The translations under genes and the position numbers were made by a program. DNA of 64,000 nt from Sphingomonas sp. R647 (GTDB taxonomy: Bacteria > Pseudomonadota > Alphaproteobacteria > Sphingomonadales > Sphingomonadaceae). A model generated the notes under the pieces. It saw only the letters and a list, made by a program, of their open reading frames with translations. It was not told where the DNA came from and ran no database searches. The stretch is taken from the NCBI RefSeq assembly GCF_020177055.1, contig NZ_JAIQXT010000009.1:61340-125339 (forward strand), given 5' to 3'. Of the stretch, positions 34,348-43,595 are shown piece by piece. Positions within the stretch are counted from its first letter, which is position 1, and each line of letters opens with the position of its first letter.

Positions 34348-35781
34348 TCAGCTATCGGCGATCCAGTTGCCGTGGAAGCCGGGCGGCACGCGATGCGGGA
34401 TGCGGATGCTGGCGACAGGTTTGCGGTCGAACCGTTGCGCGTCGAGGATCACGAGGTCGGTGGACTCACTGTTGCGGTCGATGACCAGCCCGATCAGCCA
34501 GCCTTCGTCCTCACCCTTGTCGCCGGGGACGAACACGAATTCGCCGGGCACCTTGGTCTTCCCGAAATCATGGGTGAGGCGCCCGCCCGTTTTGAGGTCG
34601 TGGCGGAAGATCTTGCCGTCGCCGAGTTGATCGGGCGAGGCCACGCCGGTCAGGCCGAGCGTATAGGTGTAGCGGTGTTGGCGCGTGGTCAGCCGCTCGT
34701 CGATCCGGGGGAACTCCTGCGGCGTCTTGTCGATCACCGCGCGGTCGATTCGCCGCGCCTTCGGATCGATCGTCCAGCGTTCGAGCGCGCGCGGATTGAC
34801 GTCCGGCCCCATCGTGCTGGTCGCGAACATGCTGTCATAGACGATTGCGTCGAGCAGGATCTTGCCGTCCGCCGTCTCCTGCGCATTGGCGGCGTGGAAG
34901 ATGTAGAGCGGATCGACGTCGATCCAGACCATCTCCGCTGCGGTGCCGCGGCGCGGCATCAGGCCGATCCGCGCCTTATGCTTCGGGTTCCAGATATAGG
35001 GGAAGGCATAGCCCGATATCGCCCGCTTCATCGAGAAGATGACAGGCAGGTCGAACACCAGCACGTAATTCGGCGTTACCGCACAGTCATGGACCGACGG
35101 TCCGTCCTGCACCGGGATCGGCTCGCTGCGGATCACCTTGGCATCGGTGTTCAGCGCGACGTGCCACAGCTGCTTCTGATTCATCCCGAAATAGCAGACG
35201 GCGTGCAACTCGCCGGCATAGGGGTCGAGATGCGGGTGCGCCGAGATCGGCCCCTTCAGCGTGCCGCCGAACCGGTCATAGGCTTCGGAGTCGAGCGTTT
35301 CGGACAGTCGCACCGGCGCCTCGCCCGCTTCGACCAGCGCCCATGCCTTGCCGCCGATGCCCAGCACATTGGTGTTGACCGATCCGCCCGCGCCGGGCGC
35401 GGCGGGCAGGCCGGTCATCTTCGCAACGCGGTTCGAGCGGATCCAGCGGTTACGATACCAGGCCGCCTTGCCACCCTCGATCCGGATGCCGTGGACCATG
35501 CCGTCGCCGGTAAACCAATGGGTCTTGGCCGCGTCGATATCTCCTGCCGGATTGGGGCCGATGCGCAGATAGCGGCCGCTCAGCGCGGGCGGGATCGTGC
35601 CGGTCACCTTGAGATTGGCGAGCGTCTTTTCCTCGGTCATCGGCTTGTGGATGCCGTTGAGGAATGGGTTGGCCATCGGTTCGGCAAAGGCGGCGCCGGG
35701 GATCGCCGCGCCGGCGGAGGTGAGCACGGCGGCGCGCAGCAGGGCGCGGCGGTCGAGTGCGATGTCGTCGATTGGCGGCAT
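34348..35781 (-). CDS. Carotenoid oxygenase family protein
   Basis: The 477-residue protein is in the carotenoid cleavage/lignostilbene dioxygenase (RPE65) family, non-haem iron enzymes using four His. The expected His-bearing segments are visible: HPHLDPYAGELHAV, VHDCAVTPNYVLVFDLP, IFHAANAQET and a terminal PPGFHGNW. The N-terminus (DRRALLRAAVLTSAGAAIPGAAFA) looks like a twin-arginine signal, so it may act in the periplasm, which is notable for this family. ATG 35781 is used. The enzyme may cleave stilbenes or carotenoids; the substrate is unknown. A D-2-hydroxyacid dehydrogenase gene lies upstream on the same strand. Confidence 0.93.
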   Translation of the reverse strand: MPPIDDIALDRRALLRAAVLTSAGAAIPGAAFAEPMANPFLNGIHKPMTEEKTLANLKVTGTIPPALSGRYLRIGPNPAGDIDAAKTHWFTGDGMVHGIRIEGGKAAWYRNRWIRSNRVAKMTGLPAAPGAGGSVNTNVLGIGGKAWALVEAGEAPVRLSETLDSEAYDRFGGTLKGPISAHPHLDPYAGELHAVCYFGMNQKQLWHVALNTDAKVIRSEPIPVQDGPSVHDCAVTPNYVLVFDLPVIFSMKRAISGYAFPYIWNPKHKARIGLMPRRGTAAEMVWIDVDPLYIFHAANAQETADGKILLDAIVYDSMFATSTMGPDVNPRALERWTIDPKARRIDRAVIDKTPQEFPRIDERLTTRQHRYTYTLGLTGVASPDQLGDGKIFRHDLKTGGRLTHDFGKTKVPGEFVFVPGDKGEDEGWLIGLVIDRNSESTDLVILDAQRFDRKPVASIRIPHRVPPGFHGNWIADS

Positions 35782-35814
35782 GTCGTTCCCCCCTTTTGCC
35801 GAGTGTAACCGGCT

Positions 35815-36750
35815 TCAATAGCCCGCGTCGAGATCGACGATATTCGTCATCGGCGTGCCGCCCATGAAGGCGCGCGCATTCTCCAGAAACAGCGCGGCGG
35901 AGCGCATGAACATCTTGGTCTGCGAGCGCCCTGAGAGGTGCATCGAGTGGATCGTGTTGGGCGCGGTCCAGAGCGGGTGGTCGGCGGGCAGCGGCTCGGG
36001 CGTCACCACGTCGAGGAACGCGCCGCCGATCCGCCGCTTGTGCAGCGCCGCGATCAGTGCGTCCTGATCGACCATATCGCCGCGCGCGATGTTGATCAGC
36101 CACGCGCCCGGCTTCATCGCCGCCAGCTCCGCCGCACCGAACATCGCGCCGGTCTGCGCGGTCGAGGGCGCTGCGAGGACGATCCAGTCATACGCGCCGA
36201 TCCGCTCGCGCCATGTGTCGGGGGTCAGGGTGCCGTCGCTGCCTGAGCGGGTCACGCCGGTGACGGCGACGCCGAACGCCTTGAGCCGATCGCCGATCAT
36301 CCGCCCGATCGTGCCATAGCCTATGACCAGCGCGCGCGTTTCGAACAGTTCGGTCTTGCCCGGCGCATCGCCCGGCCATTCGCGGCGGTCGGCGATCCGC
36401 ACCACTTCGTCGAAGCGCTTGGCGGCGGCGAGGATGCCGAGCACCGCATATTCGGCGACCGCGATCGCATTGATGCCGACGCCATTGGTCAGGACCGTCC
36501 CACGCGCCTTGAGCAGGTCGATGTCGAACGCGTCGATCCCGGCATAGATGGTCGAGAGCCATTTGAGCCGCGCGCCCGCCGCCGCGATCTCGCCGGTCCA
36601 GCCTGGCCGGTTCATGTCGACCCAGCCGATATCGGCGTCGCCGATCATCGCCAGCGCGTCCTCGCGGCTGGTGAACCAATGCGCATCGATCCCGGCGGGC
36701 AGGCCGGGTTCGATCAGCGGGCGGGTGAGCGCGGGCAGCACGGCTTTCAT
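35815..36750 (-). CDS. D-isomer specific 2-hydroxyacid dehydrogenase
   Basis: The 311-residue NAD(P)-dependent enzyme has the Rossmann motif GYGTIGRMIGDRL, the catalytic Arg in NIARGDMVDQDALI, Glu in VVTPEPLPADHPLW and His in HLSGRS. It most resembles the glyoxylate/hydroxypyruvate reductase branch, but substrate is not settled. ATG 36750 (MKAVLPALTRPL) is the conserved start; the frame extends further upstream into the divergent DUF1800 promoter region. It is 33 bases upstream of the carotenoid oxygenase gene on the same strand. Confidence 0.93.
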   Translation of the reverse strand: MKAVLPALTRPLIEPGLPAGIDAHWFTSREDALAMIGDADIGWVDMNRPGWTGEIAAAGARLKWLSTIYAGIDAFDIDLLKARGTVLTNGVGINAIAVAEYAVLGILAAAKRFDEVVRIADRREWPGDAPGKTELFETRALVIGYGTIGRMIGDRLKAFGVAVTGVTRSGSDGTLTPDTWRERIGAYDWIVLAAPSTAQTGAMFGAAELAAMKPGAWLINIARGDMVDQDALIAALHKRRIGGAFLDVVTPEPLPADHPLWTAPNTIHSMHLSGRSQTKMFMRSAALFLENARAFMGGTPMTNIVDLDAGY

Positions 36751-36913
36751 GCGTTGCAGGATGGCGCGATCCGCGCGCCGGGGCAATCGCGGCGCGGGGA
36801 TATGGTTTGCGACAGATTGATACTCTTTTGGACTGGCGCACGCTGCTGGAAAGGAGAATGCTGGTGGTTGGGCGACATGGCGCGGGAGGTGCCGTGCGTC
36901 CGGGGTGGGACCG

Positions 36914-38623
36914 ATGGACAAACTGGAAACACCGCTGATCGCGGTGGATGAACCGCTCGCGCCGCAACCGGCGGTCGCGGGCGATGTGGCACGCGCGGGT
37001 GGCAGCTTCACGGCAGTCGGCGTCAGCGGCCTCGCGCTCGCGCTGGCGGCATGCGATTCGGGCGGCAGCGGGGGCGGGGTGGTCTCCACCCCCGGCCCGA
37101 CGACGCCGACGCCCACCCCCGCCCCGCCGCCTACTGCTGCACAGGCCAGCCGCTTCCTGTCGCAGGCGACGATGGGCGCGACTGCCGCCGATATCGCGGA
37201 CGTCCAGGCGCGCGGCTATGATGGCTGGATCACCGCCGAATTCGCCAAGCCGCGCCCGACGAGCCTGTGGGACTGGCTGGTGAGCAAGGGTTATAACGCC
37301 AGCACCAACGTCAACAACGAAAACGGCTTCGACAATGCGATGTGGAGCCAGCTGACGGGGGCGGGCGATCAGCTGCGCCAGCGCGTCGGCATGGCGTTGC
37401 TCGAAATCCTTGTCGTCGGGATCGACGGGGTCAACCTCAGCTGGCGGCAATTTGCGATGGCCGCCTATGTCGATGTGCTGATGGACAATGCGTTCGGCAA
37501 TTTCCGCACGCTGATCGAGCGCGTGACCTATACCCCGGCGATGGGGTCGTTCCTGACCTTCCTTGGCAACCGCAAGGCGGACAGCCGCACCGGGTCGGTC
37601 CCCGACGAGAATTATGCGCGCGAACTGATGCAGCTGTTCACGATCGGCCTGACCCGGCTGAACATGGACGGCAGCGTGGTGACATCGAGTGGTCAGCCGG
37701 TCGAAACCTACACGCCGGCGGATGTGTCGGGGCTGGCGCGGGTGTTTACGGGCCTTGTGCTCGACGGGTCGGACAACACCACTCCCGATCGGTATCGCCG
37801 GGCGATGATCTTCAACACCGGCCTGCATGAAACCGGTGTTTCGAACTTCCTTGGCGCCACCGTCTCTGCCGGAGCGTCGGGCGCAGACGCGGTGCGGCAG
37901 GCGCTCGACACCATCTTCGCGCACCCCAATGTGCCGCCGTTCGTGTCGAAACAGCTGATCCAGCGGCTGGTCACCAGCAATCCCTCGGCGGCCTATATCG
38001 GGCGCGTTGCTGCGAAGTTCACCGACAACGGATCGGGCGTGCGCGGCGACATGCAGGCGGTGATCCGCGCGATCCTGATGGACAGCGAGGCGCGGACCGA
38101 GCCGACCGCGACCAGCGCGGGCAAGCTGCGCGAACCGGTCATGCGCCTGACCGGCTGGGCGCGCGCGTTCGGGGCGACCAGCGTGTCGGGCAACTGGACC
38201 ACCGGCAATACCAGCAATTCCACCAACCGGCTGGCGCAGTCGATGGGCCGCAGCCCGTCGGTCTTCAACTTCTTCCGCCCCGGCTACACCCCGCCCAATA
38301 CGCCGATCGCGACGGCGGGGCTGGTCGCGCCGGAATTGCAGATCACCAATGAAATCAGCGTCGTCGGCTATGTGAACTACATGCAGGCAGTGGTGAATAA
38401 TACGACCGATCTGCGCACCGATTACGGGGCGATCAGCGGTATCGCCGGGGACAGCGCGGCGCTGGTGGACCGGATCAATCTGTGGCTCGCCGCCGGACAG
38501 GTGTCGAGCGGCACCATCACCGCGATCCGCACTGCGGTGGACAGTTCGACCAACACCAACAACCGCATCGCGATCGCCGTCCTGCTGACGATGGCATCGC
38601 CCGAATTTCTGACGTTGAAGTGA
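36914..38623 (+). CDS. DUF1800 family protein
   Basis: The 569-residue protein fits DUF1800: RFLSQATMGATAADIADVQ at the start of the domain, ARELMQLFTIGL, and the FVSKQLIQRLVTSNPS segment. The N-terminus has a hydrophobic stretch ending LALALAACDSGG, a lipobox-like site, followed by a Thr/Pro linker (TPGPTTPTPTPAPPP), so it is probably exported and possibly lipid-anchored, though the region before the lipobox is long. ATG 36914 is preferred to GTG 36905. DUF1800 and DUF1501 genes usually form a pair, as here, with 11 bases between them. Function is unknown. Confidence 0.9.
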   Translation: MDKLETPLIAVDEPLAPQPAVAGDVARAGGSFTAVGVSGLALALAACDSGGSGGGVVSTPGPTTPTPTPAPPPTAAQASRFLSQATMGATAADIADVQARGYDGWITAEFAKPRPTSLWDWLVSKGYNASTNVNNENGFDNAMWSQLTGAGDQLRQRVGMALLEILVVGIDGVNLSWRQFAMAAYVDVLMDNAFGNFRTLIERVTYTPAMGSFLTFLGNRKADSRTGSVPDENYARELMQLFTIGLTRLNMDGSVVTSSGQPVETYTPADVSGLARVFTGLVLDGSDNTTPDRYRRAMIFNTGLHETGVSNFLGATVSAGASGADAVRQALDTIFAHPNVPPFVSKQLIQRLVTSNPSAAYIGRVAAKFTDNGSGVRGDMQAVIRAILMDSEARTEPTATSAGKLREPVMRLTGWARAFGATSVSGNWTTGNTSNSTNRLAQSMGRSPSVFNFFRPGYTPPNTPIATAGLVAPELQITNEISVVGYVNYMQAVVNNTTDLRTDYGAISGIAGDSAALVDRINLWLAAGQVSSGTITAIRTAVDSSTNTNNRIAIAVLLTMASPEFLTLK

Positions 38624-38634
38624 GGGGCCGGGAC

Positions 38635-40004
38635 ATGGACCAGAACCAATCGCGCCGCGCCTTCCTCAAACGCACTGCCGCGCTCGGCGCCGCCGGCGCC
38701 GCCGCGCCCTTCGTCACCCAGCTTGCCGCGATTGGCGAAGCATCGGCGGCGGTCGCCAGCGATTACAAGGCGTTGGTGTGCATCTTCCTGTATGGCGGCA
38801 ATGATTACGCCAACACGCTGCCGCCCTATGACAGCGCGACCCACGCCGCCTATCTCGCGCAGCGCCCGACACTGGGCCATACGCGCGACGCCTGACCGCG
38901 ACGCTGCTCAACCCGGGCAATTCGCTGGGCGGGCGGCAATTCGCGCTCGCGCCGACGATGGCGTCGCTGCTGCCGTTGTTCAACGCGGGCAAGCTCGCCC
39001 CGGTGCTCAATGTCGGCACTTTGGTGCGCCCGACGACCAAGGCCGAATACAACGCCCGTTCGGTCGCGCTGCCGCCCAAGCTGTTCAGCCATAACGACCA
39101 GCAAAGCTATTGGCAGGCATCGAGCGCGGAGGGCGCGACGTCGGGCTGGGGCGGGCGCATCGGCGATCTGCTGCAAAGCGGCAACGGCACGTCCGCGCTG
39201 ACCTGTATCAGCGCGTCGGGCAATGCGACCTATCTGTCGGGGCGCAGCGCGATCCAATATGTCACCGGCACCAACGGCCCGACCGCGCTGATCAACGGGG
39301 CGTCCAGCCTCTATGGTTCAGCGGCCGCGGCGAGCGCGTTGCGTTCGATCATGGGCGGGGCGCAGGCGAACCTGATCGCCAACGAGCACGCCACCGTGTC
39401 GAAACGCGCGCTCGACCTCTATGCGCAGGTCAATGGCGCGCTGGGCAGCGCACCGGCCGCGAACTTCCCGCTGTTCCCGACCGGCAATTCGCTGGCCGAC
39501 CAGTTGAAGATCGTCGCGCGGCTGATTTCGGTGTCGCAGGAACTGGGCGCGAAGCGGCAGGTGTTTTTCGTGTCGATCGGCGGGTGGGACATGCACGACT
39601 TCCTCGTCCGCGATCACCCGACTTTGGTCGGCCGCGTCGCCGACGCGATGCGCGCTTTTTACGACACGACCAACGCGCTGGGCATCGCGGACAAGGTGAC
39701 CAGCTTTACCGCATCCGATTTCGGCCGCACGCTGGTCCAGAATGACGACGGGTCGGACCATGGCTGGGGCAGCATGCATTTCGTGCTGGGCGGCGCGGTG
39801 CAGGGCGGCCGCATCTACGGCACAGCCCCCGATTTCGGGCACAATACGCCAAGCGATGTCGGGCAGGGGCGGCTGCTGCCGACGACCTCGGTCGATCAAT
39901 ATGCCGCGACGCTGGCGAGCTGGTTCGGGGTGTCGGCGGGGAATATGTCGACGGTGCTGCCGAATATCGGGAATTACTCGACGACAAATTTGGGGTTTGT
40001 TTGA
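38635..40004 (+). pseudogene. DUF1501 family protein, frameshifted
   Basis: The first part (38635-38895) has a twin-arginine signal (SRRAFLKRTAALG) and the family motif YGGNDYANTLPPYD. It then stops at TGA 38893 soon after TLGHTRDA. The frame that continues from 38892 reads LTATLLNPGNSLGGRQF and runs to 40004 with the rest of a normal DUF1501 protein (SHNDQQSYWQ, FVSIGGWDMHDF, FTASDFGRTL, GWGSMHFVLGG). Both halves together would make about 457 residues. One base appears to be missing near 38890, in CGCGACGC-CTGACC. Either the gene is broken in this strain or the base was lost in sequencing. It follows the DUF1800 gene by 11 bases. Confidence 0.85.
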
Positions 40005-40060
40005 GGGTCCCGAGTGGGGGAGCCGCCCATTGGTGTTTGTACCCCCATCGATGCCATCAT

Positions 40061-40660
40061 TCAGTTTGGACTCCACACATCCCGATGTGGCTTTGGAGGG
40101 ACGGCATAGTCGGCGGGCTGGAGGTCATTGCACCCACCCGTATGATCCGTCGTAAGTTTGGTGCCGTTGGCGGCGGATAGTCGCTGCTCGACTTGTTTGA
40201 GCATAGCGCGCTCCTCGTCGGTATCCGCAGCGTAACGAGCTTCCCTGGCGAGCTTCAAATATTCGGCAATCTCCGACGATGGAACGGTAAATGGACAGGG
40301 TCTGCCGCCGATCCAAGCGTCGCCACCGCGATCAAAGACTACATGCGCGTCAAATGATGCGTAATGGAGGGATCTGCCCTTGCCGTCGCAGTGCTCTTGG
40401 CCGCGAGCAAGTGTGACGGTTGCCCACAGGTCCATTGCCATCCAGTTTGCGCAGCCATGCGACATGGCCCGCCGCCATCTCCAGAATATCCCGTCTTTAA
40501 AGCTGTAAGCTGCCGCGGCTTGTTTTGGCACCCCGTCCGGCCGGGGTACTACAGGTCCGAGCACCGGCACCAATTTATCGGCAAATAGCAGGCCGACCAC
40601 GGGCATCAACAAGCCCGTCGTCACGATTAGCACAACGACGATCCGCTTTGATTTCTTCAC
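40061..40660 (-). CDS. Hypothetical membrane-anchored protein
   Basis: This 199-residue protein has an N-terminal hydrophobic segment (RIVVVLIVTTGLLMPVVGLLF) serving as signal or anchor, then a polar domain with Cys in SHGCANW, QEHCDGK and GRPCPF, and a charged helical stretch (EIAEYLKLAREAR). No family is recognised. The start is a GTG at 40660. GC content is lower than in cysS and DUF1501 on either side, with more mixed codon use, which hints at acquisition. It is convergent with the DUF1501 pseudogene and lies downstream of cysS. Confidence 0.65.
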   Translation of the reverse strand: MKKSKRIVVVLIVTTGLLMPVVGLLFADKLVPVLGPVVPRPDGVPKQAAAAYSFKDGIFWRWRRAMSHGCANWMAMDLWATVTLARGQEHCDGKGRSLHYASFDAHVVFDRGGDAWIGGRPCPFTVPSSEIAEYLKLAREARYAADTDEERAMLKQVEQRLSAANGTKLTTDHTGGCNDLQPADYAVPPKPHRDVWSPN

Positions 40661-40701
40661 ATGCAGTTCCGTCTTTCAGGTGCCAATTCCAGTTGCCCGA
40701 C

Positions 40702-42132
40702 CTACAGCTCCACCCGCCAGTCCCACCCGATCGGGTCGCCGTCCATCACCTCGACGCCCGCACCGATCAGCTCATCGCGGAGCGCGTCCGAGCGGGCGAA
40801 GTCCTTCGCGGCGCGGGCTTCCTTGCGCTGCGCCAGCCGCGTTTCGATCTCCGCTTCGGTGACCAGTGCATCTGCAGGGCGGACGCGCAGGTCGGCGCGG
40901 GACAGGTCGAGCAGGTTGAGGCCGAGCGCAGTGTCGAACTGCGTCAGCGTCATCAGCCGCGCTTCCTGTCCCAATTGCTTGTCGGCGAGCAGTTCCTCCA
41001 GCACCGGTAGCGCCTTGGGGGTGTTGAGATCGTCGGACATCGCCGCGTCGAGCCGCTCGAGATAGCGCGCGGCATTGCCACCGCCCTTGCCCTCGGTCGC
41101 GCGGAATTTCTCCGCCGCCAGCACCAGCCGCCGCAGCCGTACCAAAGCGGCCATCAGATTCTCGCCGCTGAACTCCAGCTCGCTGCGATAATGCGCCGAC
41201 AGGCACATCAGGCGATAGGCGAGCGGATGCACTCCCTTTGCCACCAGCGCGTCGAGCGTCGCGATGCCGCCCTTGGACTTTGACATTTTCCCGCCGCGAT
41301 CGACCAGGAAGTTGTTGTGCATCCAGACCTTGGCGCCGCTGTCGCCGCAGCCGCAATGCGCCTGATTCTGCGCGATTTCGTTGACGTGGTGGATCTCGCG
41401 ATGGTCGATCCCGCCGGTGTGAATGTCGAACGGCAGGCCGAGCAGCTCGGCGCTCATCACCGAGCATTCAAGGTGCCAGCCCGGCGCGCCGCGGCCCCAG
41501 GGTGAATCCCACTCCATCTGTCGCGTCTCACCCGGCGGGGTGGTGCGCCAGATCGCGAAGTCCTGCGGATGGCGCTTGCCCTCGACGCTCTCGATGCGGC
41601 CTTCGCCGGCGTCGTCCTGCCCGCCCGACAATTTGCCGTAATCGGGCACCGTGCTGCTGTCGAAATACAGGCCGCTGTCGAGTTGGTAGCAATTCGCCTC
41701 GGCAAAGCCCTTGGCGAAGTCGATCATCTTGGCGACGTAATCGGTCGCCAGCGGCATATGATCGGGGGTGCGGATGTTGAGGTCACGCAGATTGCGGCGG
41801 AACACATCGGCATAGTGGCGCGAAATGTCCCACGCGCTCATGCCGCGCTTCTTCGCCGCCGCCTCCATCTTGTCCTCGCCCGCATCGGCGTCGGAGGTCA
41901 GATGGCCGACATCGGTGATGTTGAGGACATGGGTGAGGCGATGCCCCTTCCACCGCAGCACGCGGCTGAGCGTATCGGTGAACACATAGGCCCGCAGATT
42001 GCCGAGATGCGGGTCGCTATAGACCGTCGGCCCGCATGAATAGACGCGCACGCCCTTGGCGTGATCGATCGGCGCGAACGGTTCGAGCGCGCGCGTGAGG
42101 CTGTTGTAGAGGGTGAGGGGTGCGCCAGTCAT
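40702..42132 (-). CDS. cysS: Cysteinyl-tRNA synthetase
   Basis: This class I synthetase charges tRNA-Cys. The 476-residue protein shows VYSCGPTVYSDPHLGN with the zinc-ligand Cys and HIGH-type motif, HLECSVMS with further zinc ligands, and KMSKSKG in the KMSKS loop. ATG 42132 (MTGAPLTLYNSLTR) is the conserved start; in-frame ATGs slightly upstream add unconserved residues. The zinc-ribbon gene ends 52 bases upstream on the same strand. Confidence 0.97.
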   Translation of the reverse strand: MTGAPLTLYNSLTRALEPFAPIDHAKGVRVYSCGPTVYSDPHLGNLRAYVFTDTLSRVLRWKGHRLTHVLNITDVGHLTSDADAGEDKMEAAAKKRGMSAWDISRHYADVFRRNLRDLNIRTPDHMPLATDYVAKMIDFAKGFAEANCYQLDSGLYFDSSTVPDYGKLSGGQDDAGEGRIESVEGKRHPQDFAIWRTTPPGETRQMEWDSPWGRGAPGWHLECSVMSAELLGLPFDIHTGGIDHREIHHVNEIAQNQAHCGCGDSGAKVWMHNNFLVDRGGKMSKSKGGIATLDALVAKGVHPLAYRLMCLSAHYRSELEFSGENLMAALVRLRRLVLAAEKFRATEGKGGGNAARYLERLDAAMSDDLNTPKALPVLEELLADKQLGQEARLMTLTQFDTALGLNLLDLSRADLRVRPADALVTEAEIETRLAQRKEARAAKDFARSDALRDELIGAGVEVMDGDPIGWDWRVEL

Positions 42133-42183
42133 GGCGCGCGCCATAGCGCGGGGGAGGCGGCTTACCAACCTCCCCCCGTGTAA

Positions 42184-42411
42184 TTACGCCGCGATCGTCC
42201 TGGCGCCCTGACGGGTGTGGAGGCTGCTGCCGCCGATGCTGCCGCCATTGTTGATCGGCAACGCGGTGGCACAGAAGGCGCATTCGGCGGTCATGCGCCC
42301 AATCATCCAGTGCGACTGGCCGCATCCGGGGCAGATATTCTGCTCCCCCGGGCGAAAGGCAACGCGGTAGCCGCTCTGGGCGGCGGTAAAGGGTGTCGTG
42401 TCGTAAAACAT
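42184..42411 (-). CDS. Small zinc-ribbon-like protein
   Basis: This 75-residue protein has four Cys in two pairs, NICPGCGQSHW and AECAFCATALPI, a likely zinc ribbon. ATG 42411 has GGAG eight bases upstream; ATG 42429 is an alternative. Its role is unknown. It lies between the SpoU methyltransferase and cysS on the same strand and may be co-transcribed with them. Similar small ribbon proteins are common in sphingomonads. Confidence 0.72.
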   Translation of the reverse strand: MFYDTTPFTAAQSGYRVAFRPGEQNICPGCGQSHWMIGRMTAECAFCATALPINNGGSIGGSSLHTRQGARTIAA

Positions 42412-42516
42412 CGGTTCGTCTCCAGACATGCCCGGTTCGACGCACGGAATCGCGATATTGTTCCAAGCGCGTATCGACGGAGCGGCGGGAGTGTCGCCGT
42501 TCGGCAACAGTCCGGC

Positions 42517-43323
42517 TCAGCTGGCGGGACGGATCCGGTCGAGCACGGTATAGGCCGTCACTGCAGTGGCGACGGCCGCATTGAGGCTGTCGGCCTTGCC
42601 CAGCATCGGGATTTTGACCCGCACATCGCACGCGGCGGCGTAGTCTGCGGGCAGGCCCTGCGCCTCATTCCCGGTCAGCAGGAACACCGGCGCGGCGAAG
42701 TCCGGCGCGCGGTAATCGACCGCGCCCTCCAGCGCGAGGCCGACCAGCTGGCCCGGCCCGGCACGCAGCCAGTCGTGGAACTCCGCCCATGGCGCACGCG
42801 CGATCGGAATCGTGAACAGCGCGCCCATGCTCGCCCGCACCGCCTCGACACTGAACGGATCGACGCACTCGTCCACCAGGATCAGCCCGCCGGCGCCGAC
42901 CGCGTCGGCGGTGCGCAGGATCGTGCCGAGATTGCCCGGATCGCGCAGCCGCTCGGCGACCAGCCAAAGCGGCGCGGTGGTGCGGTCGATACGGGCAAGG
43001 TCGGTGGGCAGTTCGGCATAGACGCCGACGACGGCGCCCGGATTGTCCTTGCCCGACAGCTTGGACAGGATGTCGTTATCGGTCTGGATGACCTCACCGC
43101 CCGCGGCCTCGGTCGCGGCGATCAGCTCCTGCGCCAGCGGGTGGGTGTCATGCCCCTTGGCGAAAAACAGATAGGCCGGCAGATGCCCGGCCTCCCGCGC
43201 TTCGGTCAGGATGCGCAGCCCCTCGGCGAGGAACAGCCCCTCGTCGCGACGATGCTTCTTGTCGCGCAAGCTGCGGACCCGCTTGACCAGCGGGTTGGAA
43301 AAGGCGGTTATTTCGCGGGGCAT
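42517..43323 (-). CDS. SpoU/TrmH-family RNA 2'-O-methyltransferase
   Basis: The 268-residue protein has an N-terminal substrate-binding domain (NPLVKRVRSLRDKKHR, EGLRILTEA) and the knotted SPOUT domain with its three motifs: RDPGNLGTILRTADAVG, LLTGNEAQGLP and IPMLGKADSLNAAVAT. It methylates ribose in tRNA or 23S rRNA (RlmB-like); the exact target cannot be read from sequence. ATG 43323 overlaps the HPr stop (ATGA), placing it at the end of the rapZ-EIIA-HPr run. Confidence 0.92.
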   Translation of the reverse strand: MPREITAFSNPLVKRVRSLRDKKHRRDEGLFLAEGLRILTEAREAGHLPAYLFFAKGHDTHPLAQELIAATEAAGGEVIQTDNDILSKLSGKDNPGAVVGVYAELPTDLARIDRTTAPLWLVAERLRDPGNLGTILRTADAVGAGGLILVDECVDPFSVEAVRASMGALFTIPIARAPWAEFHDWLRAGPGQLVGLALEGAVDYRAPDFAAPVFLLTGNEAQGLPADYAAACDVRVKIPMLGKADSLNAAVATAVTAYTVLDRIRPAS

Positions 43324-43595
43324 CAATCCTCGCCGAAGCGATCCTCGACCAGTTCGACCAGCTTGAACACCGCGTCCTCGGCGCCGTTGCCGGCGGCACT
43401 GATCGTGATCGTGTCGCCCATGGCCGCGCCCAGCATCATCAGGCCCATGATCGACGTGCCGGTGACCGCGTTGCCATCCTTCTCGACGGTCAGCTCGCAC
43501 GGCTGGGACGAGGCGAGCGTGACGAATTTTGCGCTCGCCCGCGCGTGCAGACCGCGGCGGTTGCCGATCAGGACGGTGCGGCTGACCCGGCTCAA
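43323..43595 (-). CDS. HPr-type phosphocarrier protein
   Basis: The 90-residue protein is an HPr homologue of the phosphotransferase system. It carries the phosphorylation site His17 in RRGLHARAS and the regulatory Ser48 in GTSIMGLMML, which would be the HprK target. In alphaproteobacteria such proteins belong to a regulatory PTS with no sugar permease. Start and stop both overlap neighbours by four bases (EIIA upstream, SpoU gene downstream), so it is part of a tightly coupled operon. Confidence 0.94.
   Translation of the reverse strand: MSRVSRTVLIGNRRGLHARASAKFVTLASSQPCELTVEKDGNAVTGTSIMGLMMLGAAMGDTITISAAGNGAEDAVFKLVELVEDRFGED

Noticed and set aside
34057..35808. A 583-codon plus-strand frame across the carotenoid oxygenase gene
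   Set aside because: Antisense shadow; the oxygenase has the expected His pattern.
36188..37924. A 578-codon minus-strand frame
   Set aside because: Runs through the DUF1800 gene in antisense and the dehydrogenase in another frame.
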